This document shows, in pieces, positions 27,136 to 36,060 of a DNA stretch of 64,000 bases. How positions within the stretch are numbered: position 1 is the stretch's first letter; each line of letters opens with the position of its first letter. The notes beneath the pieces are model-generated. The model did not search any database. It was given only the letters and a program-made list of their open reading frames with translations, and had not been told where the DNA came from. A program made the translations under genes and the position numbers. This stretch comes from JAJPHI01 sp035541875 (GTDB lineage Bacteria; Desulfobacterota; Binatia; Binatales; Binataceae), in contig DATKML010000009.1 of the NCBI GenBank assembly GCA_035541875.1, positions 62,001 to 126,000 on the forward strand, written 5' to 3'.

Positions 27136-27199
27136 CACAAGCCGCTATGAACGAAACAGGTGCGGCAACCAAAGCGTTCTCGCAGAGGTTCCCACCATC

Positions 27200-27844
27200 T
27201 CAGCTATTTTTGGCAGACATTTTGCCGGCTTCCACAAGTGATTTGAGAAAAGCCTGATCCTCGAACAATTTCTTGATTGCATCTTGCATGGCTGCCTCAA
27301 GCGCGATTTTCGCGTTGTTACCGCCTGCTATTTGAACGCTATCGTTAACGCCGTCGCCCTTCACATATTTAGTGAAGACCGTGACGCCGGTTGGTGAGAC
27401 GACGATAACGCCCATGATCAATTCACTGCGAGCAGTTCCGGAAAACCAGCCTAGCTCGAAGTGATTTTCAAATTTCTGTAAGGTCACGTTAACTGCAACG
27501 CTACCCGGTCCGATATGGAAGCCACGGTTAGTGAGTTCAGTTTCCAGAGCCTGACGTAACATCGTTGGAACATCGTTATCCGCAACGATCTTGGCCATCT
27601 CCATACCGTAACCGTTCGTTTTGTGACCGACGTGATCTGGAGACGTTCGTTGGTCTTGGACGGCCACTGTGACCGTAACGTCTTCCGCTCCGGTGACCTT
27701 GTTTGCCTCCGCTGTTGGAGTGTAACCAAGGTTGATGTGCTCCTCTGTCAGAGCACACGCGCCCAGACCAAGCATTGCTACGCTTAAAAGCGACACTGCG
27801 CAACGGAGGTAGTAGCCCCTGAGGATTCTTAATCCTTGCAGCAT
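27200..27844 (-). CDS. Lipoprotein, YajG-like
   Basis: A 214-residue protein with a signal peptide and lipobox GLGAC (Cys31). The mature part (VTGAEDVTVTVAVQDQRT...) resembles YajG-type lipoproteins: repeated beta strands with ALETELTNRGF, which in that family form an alpha/beta core. It should be anchored in the outer or inner membrane facing the periplasm; the function is unknown. It is encoded 43 bases downstream of the PEGA-type lipoprotein on the same strand, probably as one unit. Confidence 0.6.
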   Translation of the reverse strand: MLQGLRILRGYYLRCAVSLLSVAMLGLGACALTEEHINLGYTPTAEANKVTGAEDVTVTVAVQDQRTSPDHVGHKTNGYGMEMAKIVADNDVPTMLRQALETELTNRGFHIGPGSVAVNVTLQKFENHFELGWFSGTARSELIMGVIVVSPTGVTVFTKYVKGDGVNDSVQIAGGNNAKIALEAAMQDAIKKLFEDQAFLKSLVEAGKMSAKNS

Positions 27845-27887
27845 GAGTTTGGCCCTTTTTGTGCGCCCTTATGGCTCTCAGCCTCGC

Positions 27888-28421
27888 CTAACGAGACCCT
27901 TGGCTATTTGGTACGGGAGAGGGTTGAGGAATTGGCACAGACGTCGGCGGAACAGTTAGCGTCGAAGAGTCGGTGGCCGAGGTGGCCGGCGTAGCTGTTG
28001 ATGTTGGAGTCGTATTGAGCATCGCAGGCTTAGGCACCAGGGTCACATCGACATTTTCCGATGAGAGCTTGTAGGCCGATCCGTTCATGAAGTCGAATAG
28101 GGCGAAGGGTCCCCACAACAGGACATCAAGCAAAAAGAACCCGTTGAGCGAGCTGCTAAGCGACTCGGCGGCGGTTTGGTAGCCCTCTTTTTCGAATACC
28201 AATTTGTGGTCCGTCTTGCGGGGCAGGGAGATAGTCGTGGGTGTGGTATAACTCGCTCCATCATTGACGGTAACTTTCGCCCCCGCCGGGTTCGAACTCA
28301 AGCCGACGTGCTGCTCCGAGCCGTTAAACATCATCAAGCAGCCCGGCAGCGTGAGCAGTTGGCCAGCGGTTACGGCGATGCCGATCTGATATCGGGCTCG
28401 TCGAGCGAGATGCTTCTTCAT
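27888..28421 (-). CDS. PEGA-domain-like lipoprotein
   Basis: A 177-residue protein with a basic N-terminus (MKKHLARRARY) and lipobox LPGC (Cys28). The segment SSNPAGAKVTVNDG ... TPTTISLPRKTDHKLVFEKEGYQ has the layout of a PEGA domain, a small beta-sandwich found on surface proteins. Two hydrophobic runs (about 92-110) follow, then a Thr/Ser/Pro-rich tail of ~45 residues that is probably disordered. It is upstream of the YajG-like lipoprotein. Function unknown; a cell-envelope role is likely. Confidence 0.65.
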   Translation of the reverse strand: MKKHLARRARYQIGIAVTAGQLLTLPGCLMMFNGSEQHVGLSSNPAGAKVTVNDGASYTTPTTISLPRKTDHKLVFEKEGYQTAAESLSSSLNGFFLLDVLLWGPFALFDFMNGSAYKLSSENVDVTLVPKPAMLNTTPTSTATPATSATDSSTLTVPPTSVPIPQPSPVPNSQGSR

Positions 28422-28626
28422 AGGTATCCTCTCGGTTACGAAGTAGAAGTAAGTCGGGCGATACTAACCCACAAAGCCCGGCAACGAGCCTGTAGCCAGA
28501 AATGTGCCACTCCTTTGTGGAGGTCAATTAGCTAAACTTGACTATCTGCTAAACTCGATAATCGCGAGGTACAGCAAGACACACCGAGGGCCCGTAGCAT
28601 TGGTAGTTTGCGTCTGTGTCGAATGG

Positions 28627-28673
28627 TGCGTCCGATAGATACAGTCTGGACCAGAGCGTATCCATCGGACGCA
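28627..28673 (+). terminator. Orphan + strand terminator-like hairpin
   Basis: A 16-bp stem, TGCGTCCGATAGATAC paired with GTATCCATCGGACGCA (one G-U), encloses a 15-base loop and is followed directly by TTTT. It has the form of a rho-independent terminator on the + strand, but no + strand gene precedes it between 27135 and here. It may end an unannotated small RNA from this spacer. Confidence 0.5.
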
Positions 28674-28709
28674 TTTTAGAGTTGTAAAATCCGGTTGGAG
28701 TTCTGAAGA

Positions 28710-28753
28710 GCAAAACGGCCCGCGACGAGATTACTCATCGAGGGCCGTTTTGC
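28710..28753 (-). terminator. Terminator of the deacylase gene
   Basis: GCAAAACGGCCC and GGGCCGTTTTGC form a perfect 12-bp stem 16 bases past the stop of the minus-strand deacylase gene. The T-run needed for release lies in the distal arm on the minus strand. Confidence 0.7.
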
Positions 28754-28768
28754 GTCGAGAGACGTGGA

Positions 28769-30484
28769 TTAGCGAGTTGCCGGAGCCTGTGCGCCGCGAA
28801 TTACCTTGCCGGGCATCGCGCCGGTCGGCTCACCATCCTGATAGGTCAGCTCACCGGTCGTAATCGTGCAGCGATAACCGTCGACCTTCTGAATAAAGCG
28901 GCGGCCATTCGCCGGTAGATCGAAGACCATCTCCGGTTCGTGCAAGCGCAGACGATCCAGTTCGATGAGATTGACGTCGGCCTTCATGCCGGGAGCGAGC
29001 ACGCCGCGATCGTTGAGACCGTAGAGCCTTGCCGTATCGAGCGTCTGGCGCTTAACGGCGGTCTCGAGCGGGATACGATCGTGGTCGCGATCGCGCACCC
29101 AGTGGGTTAGTAGATAGGTCGGCATACTCGCATCGCAGATTACGCCGCAGTGGGCGCCGCCGTCGCTCAGCGAGAGCACCGTGGAAGTGTCGGTCAGTTG
29201 TGGCCGGACCGAGTCGAAGGAAAAATTCTTATAAGCGAGAGGGTTATAGATAATCGCGCGACCGTTGCGTTCAAGCAGGATATCGTACGCGATCTCCTGA
29301 GGCGATTTTCCCGCGCGCTTGGCGATCGCGAGGATGCTCTGATCAGCCGTAGGTTCGTAGTTCGGGGGATCACCGAGCGGGAAGTGATTCTGGAAATCGG
29401 CGACCATCCGCAATGTCTGCTCTTCTTTAACTGCTGGAGTGTCGGCGAGAATTTCCGCCCGCACTTGCGGATCGCGCATCTTCGCGACCCGTTCGTCGAA
29501 GCTCAGCCCGGCCATGATTCGGCGGAAGCTGCGATGGGTGCTGAAAGGATGTACCGAGCTCTGCAGGCTCATCAGCGAGGCGGCCGGACGTGCAGCGACC
29601 TGCGCGACCATCTGTGCCCCTGTAGCGTTGCGTCGGCGGATAAAATCCAACACGCCACCCATGCGCATCCCGGAGCGCTTATTGATGACGGCGCCGAGGG
29701 AGACGGGCCGTCCGGTCTCCTCGGAGATGCGCGCCATCCATTCCAGGTCGGCATCGACGCCGGTGAGGTCTGAGATGATCTCGTATACCGCATGCGGAAC
29801 TTCACCGAGCACGCGCCCGATACCCATCACTTCGTCGATTCCGGCGAAGGTGCCCGGCACGTAGCCCTTCTCGCGCGTGCGATGAAGAATGGTGCGCGAG
29901 GTGCTGATGCCAAGCGCGCCCGCCTTGAGACCCTCACGGAAGCTCGCGGCCATCTGCGCGATATCGTCGGCAGTCGCTTCCTCGTTGGCAGCACCGCGCT
30001 CTCCCATTGCATAAGTGCGTACAGCGCAATGCGGTACGTGAGTGCCGACATCGATGATGCGCTTCATGCTCGAGAGTGCGTCGAGATATTGGCCGAAGGT
30101 TTCCCAGCGGAAATCGATCCCTGCGCGCAGTGTCTCGGTCGGTATATCTTCAACCGCATCCATCAGACCGATCAGGTATTCCGCCTTGCCCGGCCGCACT
30201 GGAGCGAAGCCGACACCGCAATTACCGATGACGACAGTGGTAACGCCATGCCAACTGGAAGGTGAAAGATATGGGTCCCAAGCGGCCTGGCCGTCGTAGT
30301 GCGTATGGATATCGACCCATCCGGGTGTGACGATCAGACCATTTGCGTCGATTTCGCGTTTGGCCGCGCCGGCCTTGCCACCTACTGAGGTGATCACGCC
30401 TCTGTCGATAGCAACGTCACCTGAAAAAGCAGCCGCGCCGGTCCCATCGACGATTTTGCCGTTGCGGATTACAAGATCATGCAT
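28769..30484 (-). CDS. N-acyl-D-amino-acid deacylase family amidohydrolase
   Basis: A 571-residue metal-dependent hydrolase. GWVDIHTHYDGQAAWDP carries the HxH metal pair (His60, His62) with the HYDGQ signature of D-aminoacylases. Cys89 in GNCGVGFAP is the family's zinc-binding Cys. The late Asp is expected in LSDGGAHCGVI. Family members strip N-acyl groups from D-amino acids or related amides in the cytoplasm. AGGAG precedes the ATG and a terminator follows the stop. It is divergent from the LLM-led run at 30593; a functional tie to that run is not evident. Confidence 0.85.
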   Translation of the reverse strand: MHDLVIRNGKIVDGTGAAAFSGDVAIDRGVITSVGGKAGAAKREIDANGLIVTPGWVDIHTHYDGQAAWDPYLSPSSWHGVTTVVIGNCGVGFAPVRPGKAEYLIGLMDAVEDIPTETLRAGIDFRWETFGQYLDALSSMKRIIDVGTHVPHCAVRTYAMGERGAANEEATADDIAQMAASFREGLKAGALGISTSRTILHRTREKGYVPGTFAGIDEVMGIGRVLGEVPHAVYEIISDLTGVDADLEWMARISEETGRPVSLGAVINKRSGMRMGGVLDFIRRRNATGAQMVAQVAARPAASLMSLQSSVHPFSTHRSFRRIMAGLSFDERVAKMRDPQVRAEILADTPAVKEEQTLRMVADFQNHFPLGDPPNYEPTADQSILAIAKRAGKSPQEIAYDILLERNGRAIIYNPLAYKNFSFDSVRPQLTDTSTVLSLSDGGAHCGVICDASMPTYLLTHWVRDRDHDRIPLETAVKRQTLDTARLYGLNDRGVLAPGMKADVNLIELDRLRLHEPEMVFDLPANGRRFIQKVDGYRCTITTGELTYQDGEPTGAMPGKVIRGAQAPATR

Positions 30485-30592
30485 GTCGGAATTCTCCTAC
30501 GGGCACTTAAGCAAGCATCTTGCCGACTGGCAAGGTCTCGAACTGTGCAATAAGTTGAACGTCCAAACCGCTCGCGATGCAGGATGCCTAGC

Positions 30593-31615
30593 GTGAAGTT
30601 ATCGGTGATTGATCAGTCTCCCGTCTCGGAAGGTTTCACTCCAGCGGACGCGCTTCGCAACACGATTGAACTGGCGAAGCTGACGGAGCGCTTGGGTTAT
30701 ACGCGTTATTGGGTCGCGGAGCACCACGCGATTCCCGCGCTGGCCGGCCCCGCACCTGAAGTCCTGCTCGCACGATTGGGAGCCGAGACCTCGAGCATCA
30801 GGATTGGTTCGGGCGGCATCATGCTGCCGCATTACAGTCCGTACAAGGTCGCCGAAAACTTCCGTCTGCTGCACGCGCTCTATCCGGACCGTGTGGATCT
30901 TGGAGTCGGACGCGCGCCCGGCGGAACACCACTCGATACGTACGCGCTGTGGCGCGATCGGAGTCACTATCCGCCGCCCGACGACTTCGGTCAGCAGCTA
31001 CTCGAATTGCTGGCTTTCCTGAATCACGATTTTCCGTCGAACCATCCGTTCGCCAATATCAAGGTAACGCCCGAGATGCCAGGATCGCCGGAGGTGTGGC
31101 TGCTCGGATCCAGTATGTGGAGCGCTTCGGCAGCCGCGCAGGTCGGGTTGCCATATGCGTTCGCGCATTTCATCGAGCCGCGACCAACCAAACCAGCGCT
31201 TGCTCATTATCGGGATAACTTCACGGCCACCAAATCGACTCTGCGGATGCCGTATTCGATGCTCGCCCTTGGCGTCGTCTGTGCCGACACGCAAGAGGAG
31301 GCGGAGCGACTGATATCGAGTACGCGACTTTTTCGCCGCCGGATTCGGATGAACGATGTGCGTCCGATTCCAAGCGTCGAGGAGGCATTGCGAGAGCTCG
31401 GTCCGAATCCGACGCCGGTGGCTCACGAAGTCGAAGGCGATTATCCGCGCTATGTGGTCGGCACGCCGGAGCGGGTGCACGATCAATTGATGCTGATGGC
31501 AGAGGAGTTGCGCGTGCAGGAGTTGATGGTTGTGACGATCGTGCATGATCATCAGGCGCGGCTGCATTCTTATGAACTGCTGGCGAAAGCGTTCGACCTG
31601 AAGCCGCGCTGCTAG
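30593..31615 (+). CDS. Luciferase-like monooxygenase (MsnO8/LuxA-type LLM)
   Basis: About 340 residues in the bacterial luciferase fold. LSVIDQSPVSEG at the start and EHHAIPALAGPAPEVLLARL are typical of the MsnO8-like LLM subgroup; GVGRAPGGTPLDTYALW is its flavin-phosphate loop. The GTG at 30593 has AGGA about 9 bases upstream and is preferred over an ATG at 30584, which lies on top of that site. It is the first gene of a + strand run ending at 36825 that contains another LLM and two oxocamphor-hydrolase-like proteins. A reduced-flavin supplier is not encoded close by. Confidence 0.82.
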   Translation: MKLSVIDQSPVSEGFTPADALRNTIELAKLTERLGYTRYWVAEHHAIPALAGPAPEVLLARLGAETSSIRIGSGGIMLPHYSPYKVAENFRLLHALYPDRVDLGVGRAPGGTPLDTYALWRDRSHYPPPDDFGQQLLELLAFLNHDFPSNHPFANIKVTPEMPGSPEVWLLGSSMWSASAAAQVGLPYAFAHFIEPRPTKPALAHYRDNFTATKSTLRMPYSMLALGVVCADTQEEAERLISSTRLFRRRIRMNDVRPIPSVEEALRELGPNPTPVAHEVEGDYPRYVVGTPERVHDQLMLMAEELRVQELMVVTIVHDHQARLHSYELLAKAFDLKPRC

Positions 31616-31653
31616 CCGATTTGCTCCTGCTACCGAGAAGAAAGGAACACGTT

Positions 31654-32826
31654 GTGGAAGTCAAGTTTCCCGAGGGGCGCGAGGAGAACCGTCGCGCATT
31701 GCTCGATGCAGTATCGAATATTCGCGGCATTCTTGCCGCGGATGCCAACGAGTCAGAGGCATTGCGAACCTTGCCGCCGGCCTCCGTGCAGGCACTGACC
31801 GATAGCGGGCTCTTCGCCTTGAAATGCCCGCACGAACTGGGCGGCGCCGAAGCCGATCCGGTTACGCAGATCGAGGTAATCGAAGCCGTTAGCTATATCG
31901 ATGCAGCCGCCGGATGGTGTCTCTCGATTAGTAGCGGAACCCTTTCGGTGATTGCCGCGCGCCTGCCGCAGCGCGGAATCGATCAGCTGTTCGCGGGAGG
32001 GCGTCCTCCGCGATGCGCCGGCGCACTATCGCCGGGAACCGCCGTTCGTACCGACGGTGGCTATCGCGTGACCGGAAGATGGCCGTGGGCCAGTGGTGTT
32101 CGTCATGCGGAATGGGTGCTCTCTCTGGGTATCGTGCAGTCAGCCCAAGAGCGACCTCATCCGTGGATGTTCGTGGTCCCGGCCGATCAGGTCCAGATTC
32201 ATGACACCTGGAACGTGGTGGGTCTGAAGGGTACGGGCAGTTGCGACTTCTCGCTGAATGATCATTTCGTGCCGGAAGCGCTTTCCTTTGACGCGCATGA
32301 ATGGGAGCCTTTGCGTGGCGGCGCACTATATCATCTGGGATTGCCGGGCTTGGTCGTGAACGAACTGGCTGGCGTAGCTCTCGGAGTTGGTCGTCGAGCG
32401 CTCGACGAGATTGTCGCGTTGGCCAAGGGCAAACGGCGCGGCTACGGGAAACAAACTTTGATGGCAGATCGCGGCGCCTTCCAGCGGGCACTGGGATTGA
32501 GCGATATGCGCCTCCGAGCCGCTCGAGCGCACGTCCTCGATATCTATGAGAGGGCGTGGCAGACCGTCAGTTCGGGTGGCCGACCCGATGCCGAGACGCA
32601 AGTAGAGATGCGATCGGCGGCAACCTTTGCGATGGATGTTGCTCTGGAAGTCGCCACGAGCGCTTTCCATTATGGTGGCGGCGCGGCTATTCAACTGGGC
32701 AGCGCGCTGCAACGCTGCCTCAGGGATATCCAGGCCGGCAGCGCGCATCTGTTGGCCAGCGACATCGTGTACGAGTTGCGAGGCCAATGCATGCTCGGTA
32801 TGCCCAACGTCGATCCGATGGGCTGA
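31654..32826 (+). CDS. Acyl-CoA dehydrogenase-fold flavin monooxygenase (HsaA-like, group D)
   Basis: About 390 residues, matching HsaA (394). The fold is that of acyl-CoA dehydrogenases, but there is no catalytic Glu loop. Features such as LGGAEADPVTQIEVIEAVSYIDAAAGWCLS, GYRVTGRWPWASGVRHAEW and GLKGTGSCDFSL are typical of two-component hydroxylases that use FMNH2/FADH2 to hydroxylate phenols or similar substrates. The GTG at 31654 has AAGGA upstream; a TTG at 31621 would add 11 residues. It lies 38 bases after the LLM gene. The small HsaB-type reductase expected for such an enzyme is not in the window's run. Confidence 0.8.
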   Translation: MEVKFPEGREENRRALLDAVSNIRGILAADANESEALRTLPPASVQALTDSGLFALKCPHELGGAEADPVTQIEVIEAVSYIDAAAGWCLSISSGTLSVIAARLPQRGIDQLFAGGRPPRCAGALSPGTAVRTDGGYRVTGRWPWASGVRHAEWVLSLGIVQSAQERPHPWMFVVPADQVQIHDTWNVVGLKGTGSCDFSLNDHFVPEALSFDAHEWEPLRGGALYHLGLPGLVVNELAGVALGVGRRALDEIVALAKGKRRGYGKQTLMADRGAFQRALGLSDMRLRAARAHVLDIYERAWQTVSSGGRPDAETQVEMRSAATFAMDVALEVATSAFHYGGGAAIQLGSALQRCLRDIQAGSAHLLASDIVYELRGQCMLGMPNVDPMG

Positions 32827-32921
32827 CGGCTGATCGAGCGATTCACTTTTACGGCGATCGGCGCTATTCGTGAGCCGTTGCGCAGGTGAACAAGCCCGGC
32901 GCTGACGCTGGAGGGGCATCG

Positions 32922-33968
32922 ATGAAATTCGGCCTGATGACACTCTTCGATCACTACGCCGAGGATTGCAGCGAGGAGCAGTATTACAAGAATTTCTTCG
33001 ACGAGGTCAGCTACGCCGAAGAGCTGGGCTTCGACACGATCTGGATCGGCGAGCATCACTTTTGCCGCTATATCTGTCCTGCGCCACAGATTATCGCCGG
33101 CGCGATTGCTCAGCGCACCAAGCGGATGCGTATCGGCACGGGGATCGTGCTGCTGCCGCATCATGATCCGATCCGGCTCGCGGAAGACTATGCGCTGGTC
33201 GATCTGATTAGCGGCGGTCGGCTCGACTTGGGGGTGGGACGCGGCTTTATCAAAGCTACTTACGACGGCTTCAATCAATCGATGGACGAAAGCCGTGAGC
33301 GCTTCAACGAATGCCTCGATATTATCGAAGGCTCATGGGCCAAACCCAATTTCTCGTATCAGGGCAAATTCTATAAAGCGAACAACATCACGATACTCCC
33401 GCGGCCCCTGCAAAAGCCCGCTCCCCCAATCTTTATGGCCGCTTTGGCAAGCGAAGAATCTTTTGTCGCAGCAGGTAAGCGCGGCCATTCGCTGATGCTT
33501 GCACCGTTTTTCCAATCTCGCGACCGGCTCAAGGACAACGTTACCCTATACAAGGAGACGCTCAGGAACTCCGGGTTTCCGTTCGAGCATCCGGAGATCG
33601 TATCGGGGTACCATAGTTTTATCGATGAAACCGCGGCGGGTGCGCGAACGAAGTGGGAAGACCACTACATGCGGTACCTCCACTTCGTGAATACGCTCAT
33701 CAATCCGAGCGAGTATACGAGTCAGGATTATCGCACCTGGCGGCGATCGGCGGAGGCTTTGGGGCAAGTTACTTTCGAGCAGATGTATCCAGACCAAGTC
33801 CTATGCGGTGACGTCGGCCAAGCCGTCGACCGCGTCGGCCTAATGCAGGAGCAGTACGGCGTGACGCACTTTTACACCTATATGGATTTGGGCGGATTGC
33901 CGCAAAAGGATCTGCGCCCCTCGATGGAGCGATTCGCGACCAAGGTTATCCCGCAGTTTCGAGAGTAG
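32922..33968 (+). CDS. Luciferase-like monooxygenase (LLM class)
   Basis: A 348-residue TIM-barrel flavoprotein. MKFGLMTLFDHY opens the first strand; FDTIWIGEHHF and RIGTGIVLLPHHDPIRLAED are LLM hallmarks; SGGRLDLGVGRGF holds the flavin-phosphate contacts. The ATG at 32922 has GGAGGGG upstream; an earlier GTG at 32886 would add 12 residues of low conservation. Only 24 bases separate it from the downstream acyl-CoA dehydrogenase. Diketocamphane monooxygenases, which make lactones with FMNH2, belong to this fold family, but a role here is inference. Confidence 0.83.
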   Translation: MKFGLMTLFDHYAEDCSEEQYYKNFFDEVSYAEELGFDTIWIGEHHFCRYICPAPQIIAGAIAQRTKRMRIGTGIVLLPHHDPIRLAEDYALVDLISGGRLDLGVGRGFIKATYDGFNQSMDESRERFNECLDIIEGSWAKPNFSYQGKFYKANNITILPRPLQKPAPPIFMAALASEESFVAAGKRGHSLMLAPFFQSRDRLKDNVTLYKETLRNSGFPFEHPEIVSGYHSFIDETAAGARTKWEDHYMRYLHFVNTLINPSEYTSQDYRTWRRSAEALGQVTFEQMYPDQVLCGDVGQAVDRVGLMQEQYGVTHFYTYMDLGGLPQKDLRPSMERFATKVIPQFRE

Positions 33969-33992
33969 GCTCGGTCGCTCAGGGAGATAAAC

Positions 33993-35180
33993 ATGGATTT
34001 CAAATTCAGTGAGGAAGACGACGCCTTCCGCGTGGAACTGCGGAGCTGGCTCGAAAAGAACGTTCCGAGAGATTGGCGCGATGACGGCGAGATGGCCGAT
34101 CCCGAGACCAAGACCGAGTTTGAGCGCCGCCGCGCATGGCATCGCAAGCTCTACGATGCAGGATGGATGTGTATTCACTGGCCGAAGGAGTACGGCGGCC
34201 GCGGCGCCACGCTGTTGCAACAGGTCGTCTACAACCAGGAGATGGATCGGGCTAAGGCGCCGCCAGTGGTGAATTTTCAGGGCATCGCTCGTGTAGGCCC
34301 GACCCTGATGCAGTGGGGGACGCCCGAGCAGAAGAAGCGCTATATTCCGAAGATTCCTAGCGCCCAGGAGATCTGGTGCCAAGGCTTATCGGAGCCGAAT
34401 CACGGATCGGATCTCGCTGCGGTGGAGACCCGCGCCGTCGAAGAGGGCGATCATTTTGTCGTTAACGGCTCAAAGATCTGGACCTCGAATGCCCATCACG
34501 CGGATTTTTCGACGCTACTCTGCCGCACGGATCCGACTCTGCCCAAGCACAAGGGGCTGAGCTATCTGCTCGTCGATCTAAGGAGCCCCGGCATCACGAT
34601 TCGACCACTAATTCAGATCAGCGGAGAGCATGGCTTCAATCAGGTCTTTTACGACGACGTGAAAGTCCCCAAAACGAATCTGGTGGGACAGAAGAATCAG
34701 GGCTGGATGGTCGCGATGACCAACATGATGTTCGAGCGGACTATCCACGGTGGCCGCACCGATATGATGGTCGAAGTTCGGCAGCTCGCCGAAGCAGCCC
34801 GAGCAGTTCATCGCAACGGGCGTCCTGCAATTGAAGATGATTACGTCCGCCAGAAGCTCGCCCGGTTCGCCTGTGAGGCCGAGGGACTCAAGTACACGAG
34901 CCTGCGTCAATTGACGCGACAGTTAAAGGGCCTGCAGCCGGGACCGGAAGGCTCGGTCATGAAACTAGGAACCAGCGACCTGAACCTGCGGATCCAATCC
35001 TTCGCGATGGAATTGCTTGGGCCCTATAGTCAGTTTGAATACAAAGCTGATGGTGCGATAGACCGCGGCAAGTGGTCCCATCGGATGCTGGCGGCGAGGC
35101 GCTCGACGATCGCGGCCGGTTCGAATGAAATCCAGCACAACATTATCGGCGAACGAGTACTGGGTTTGCCCAAAGGATAG
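33993..35180 (+). CDS. Acyl-CoA dehydrogenase
   Basis: A 395-residue acyl-CoA dehydrogenase-fold protein. WCQGLSEPNHGSDLAAVETRA is the flavin/substrate loop, FVVNGSKIWTSNAHHADF the next conserved strand, and IAAGSNEIQHNIIGERVLGLPKG the C-terminal FAD-contact region. The usual Glu of YEGT is replaced (AAGSNE), as in several FadE proteins of steroid and ring pathways, where another residue serves as base. AGGGAG precedes the ATG. The oxocamphor-hydrolase-like gene starts 8 bases after the stop. It probably desaturates a CoA ester made after ring cleavage. Confidence 0.88.
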   Translation: MDFKFSEEDDAFRVELRSWLEKNVPRDWRDDGEMADPETKTEFERRRAWHRKLYDAGWMCIHWPKEYGGRGATLLQQVVYNQEMDRAKAPPVVNFQGIARVGPTLMQWGTPEQKKRYIPKIPSAQEIWCQGLSEPNHGSDLAAVETRAVEEGDHFVVNGSKIWTSNAHHADFSTLLCRTDPTLPKHKGLSYLLVDLRSPGITIRPLIQISGEHGFNQVFYDDVKVPKTNLVGQKNQGWMVAMTNMMFERTIHGGRTDMMVEVRQLAEAARAVHRNGRPAIEDDYVRQKLARFACEAEGLKYTSLRQLTRQLKGLQPGPEGSVMKLGTSDLNLRIQSFAMELLGPYSQFEYKADGAIDRGKWSHRMLAARRSTIAAGSNEIQHNIIGERVLGLPKG

Positions 35181-35187
35181 TTACGGA

Positions 35188-35976
35188 ATGAGTAAGTTCG
35201 AAGAATACGCGGATAAGTACAAGTACATAAAAATGGAGCGCCGCGACGGCATCCTCCAGATAACCCTGCATAGCAAGGGCGGCGAGTTGCTCTGGGGCGG
35301 CCGTCCGCACGAGGAATGTTCGTACGCTTTCTATGATGTGGCGCGCGACCGCGAAAATAAGGTGGTCATCATCACCGGCAGCGGCGACAACTTCTGCGCG
35401 GATATCATTTGGGGTAAGGCAGGGCAGGGCGATGGCAAGCCGACCAAGGCGCGCCCGCTCGCAGCGGACCATACGCTGTCGGATGCGTACTACCTGATCA
35501 TGAATCATCTCAATATTGCGGTGCCGACCATCGCTGCGGTAAATGGCCCCGCTTTGATTCACTCCGAGCTCGCATTGCTGTGCGATATCGTGCTGGCCTC
35601 CGAAAATGCGGTGTTTCAGGATTTGCCGCACTTCCCCAATGGTCTCGTTCCGGGCGACGGGGTGCACGCGGTCTATCCGCTGCTGCTTGGACTCAATCGC
35701 GGCCGCTACTTTCTGTACACGGGTCAGAAGATAGACGCTCACGAGGCGCGCGAGATGGGATTGGTTGGTGAGGTTTTGCCGCGCGAAAAACTGCTCGATC
35801 GCGCCTGGGAGCTAGCCCGTCAGATCGCGAGTAAGCCGCCGTTGACGATCCGTTATGCTCGCGCGGCCCTGACGCGAGAATTGAAGCGCCTGATGATCGA
35901 CAATCTGGAACTCGGGCTGGCACTTGAAGGACTGGGCACGTCTGAATACTGGCCCACCGCAAACTTCAAGAAGTGA
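35188..35976 (+). CDS. Crotonase-superfamily beta-diketone hydrolase, 6-oxocamphor-hydrolase-like (copy 1)
   Basis: A 262-residue crotonase-fold protein. Ordinary enoyl-CoA hydratases use two Glu; here the second is replaced by a His in FQDLPHFPNGLVPGDG. His125 (ALIHSEL), His148 (LPHFP), Asp157 (PGDG) and Glu247 (ALEGLG) match His122, His145, Asp154 and Glu244 of Rhodococcus 6-oxocamphor hydrolase, each shifted by exactly three. That enzyme cleaves a C-C bond of a cyclic beta-diketone without CoA. The N-terminus FEEYADKYKYIKMERRDG is also OCH-like. The ATG at 35188 follows the acyl-CoA dehydrogenase by 7 bases. A paralogue follows downstream. The family call is strong; the diketone is unknown. 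Confidence 0.8.
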   Translation: MSKFEEYADKYKYIKMERRDGILQITLHSKGGELLWGGRPHEECSYAFYDVARDRENKVVIITGSGDNFCADIIWGKAGQGDGKPTKARPLAADHTLSDAYYLIMNHLNIAVPTIAAVNGPALIHSELALLCDIVLASENAVFQDLPHFPNGLVPGDGVHAVYPLLLGLNRGRYFLYTGQKIDAHEAREMGLVGEVLPREKLLDRAWELARQIASKPPLTIRYARAALTRELKRLMIDNLELGLALEGLGTSEYWPTANFKK

Positions 35977-36007
35977 AGGGCCTTTTTTACTCAAAAACTA
36001 TCACTGT

Positions 36008-36050
36008 TTTGTCATCCTGAGCCGTAGGCGAAGGATATACGCGAAGCGAT
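36008..36050. repeat. Interspersed-repeat-like element between paralogues
   Basis: TTTTGTCATCCTGAGCCGTAGG...CGAAGGATA has the TGTCATCCTGAGC...GAAGGAT core of an element family common in soil bacteria and related to the piece at 7316-7343. It fills most of the gap between the two crotonase-fold paralogues. Confidence 0.45.
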
Positions 36051-36060
36051 TGGAACTACG

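Larger units (their letters stand above)
28422..28768. other. Gene-free spacer with two hairpins
   Basis: No coding frame stands out in these 347 bases. The left part is the upstream region of the minus-strand lipoprotein genes. The right part holds two separate hairpins, listed individually at 28627-28673 and 28710-28753. Confidence 0.5.
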
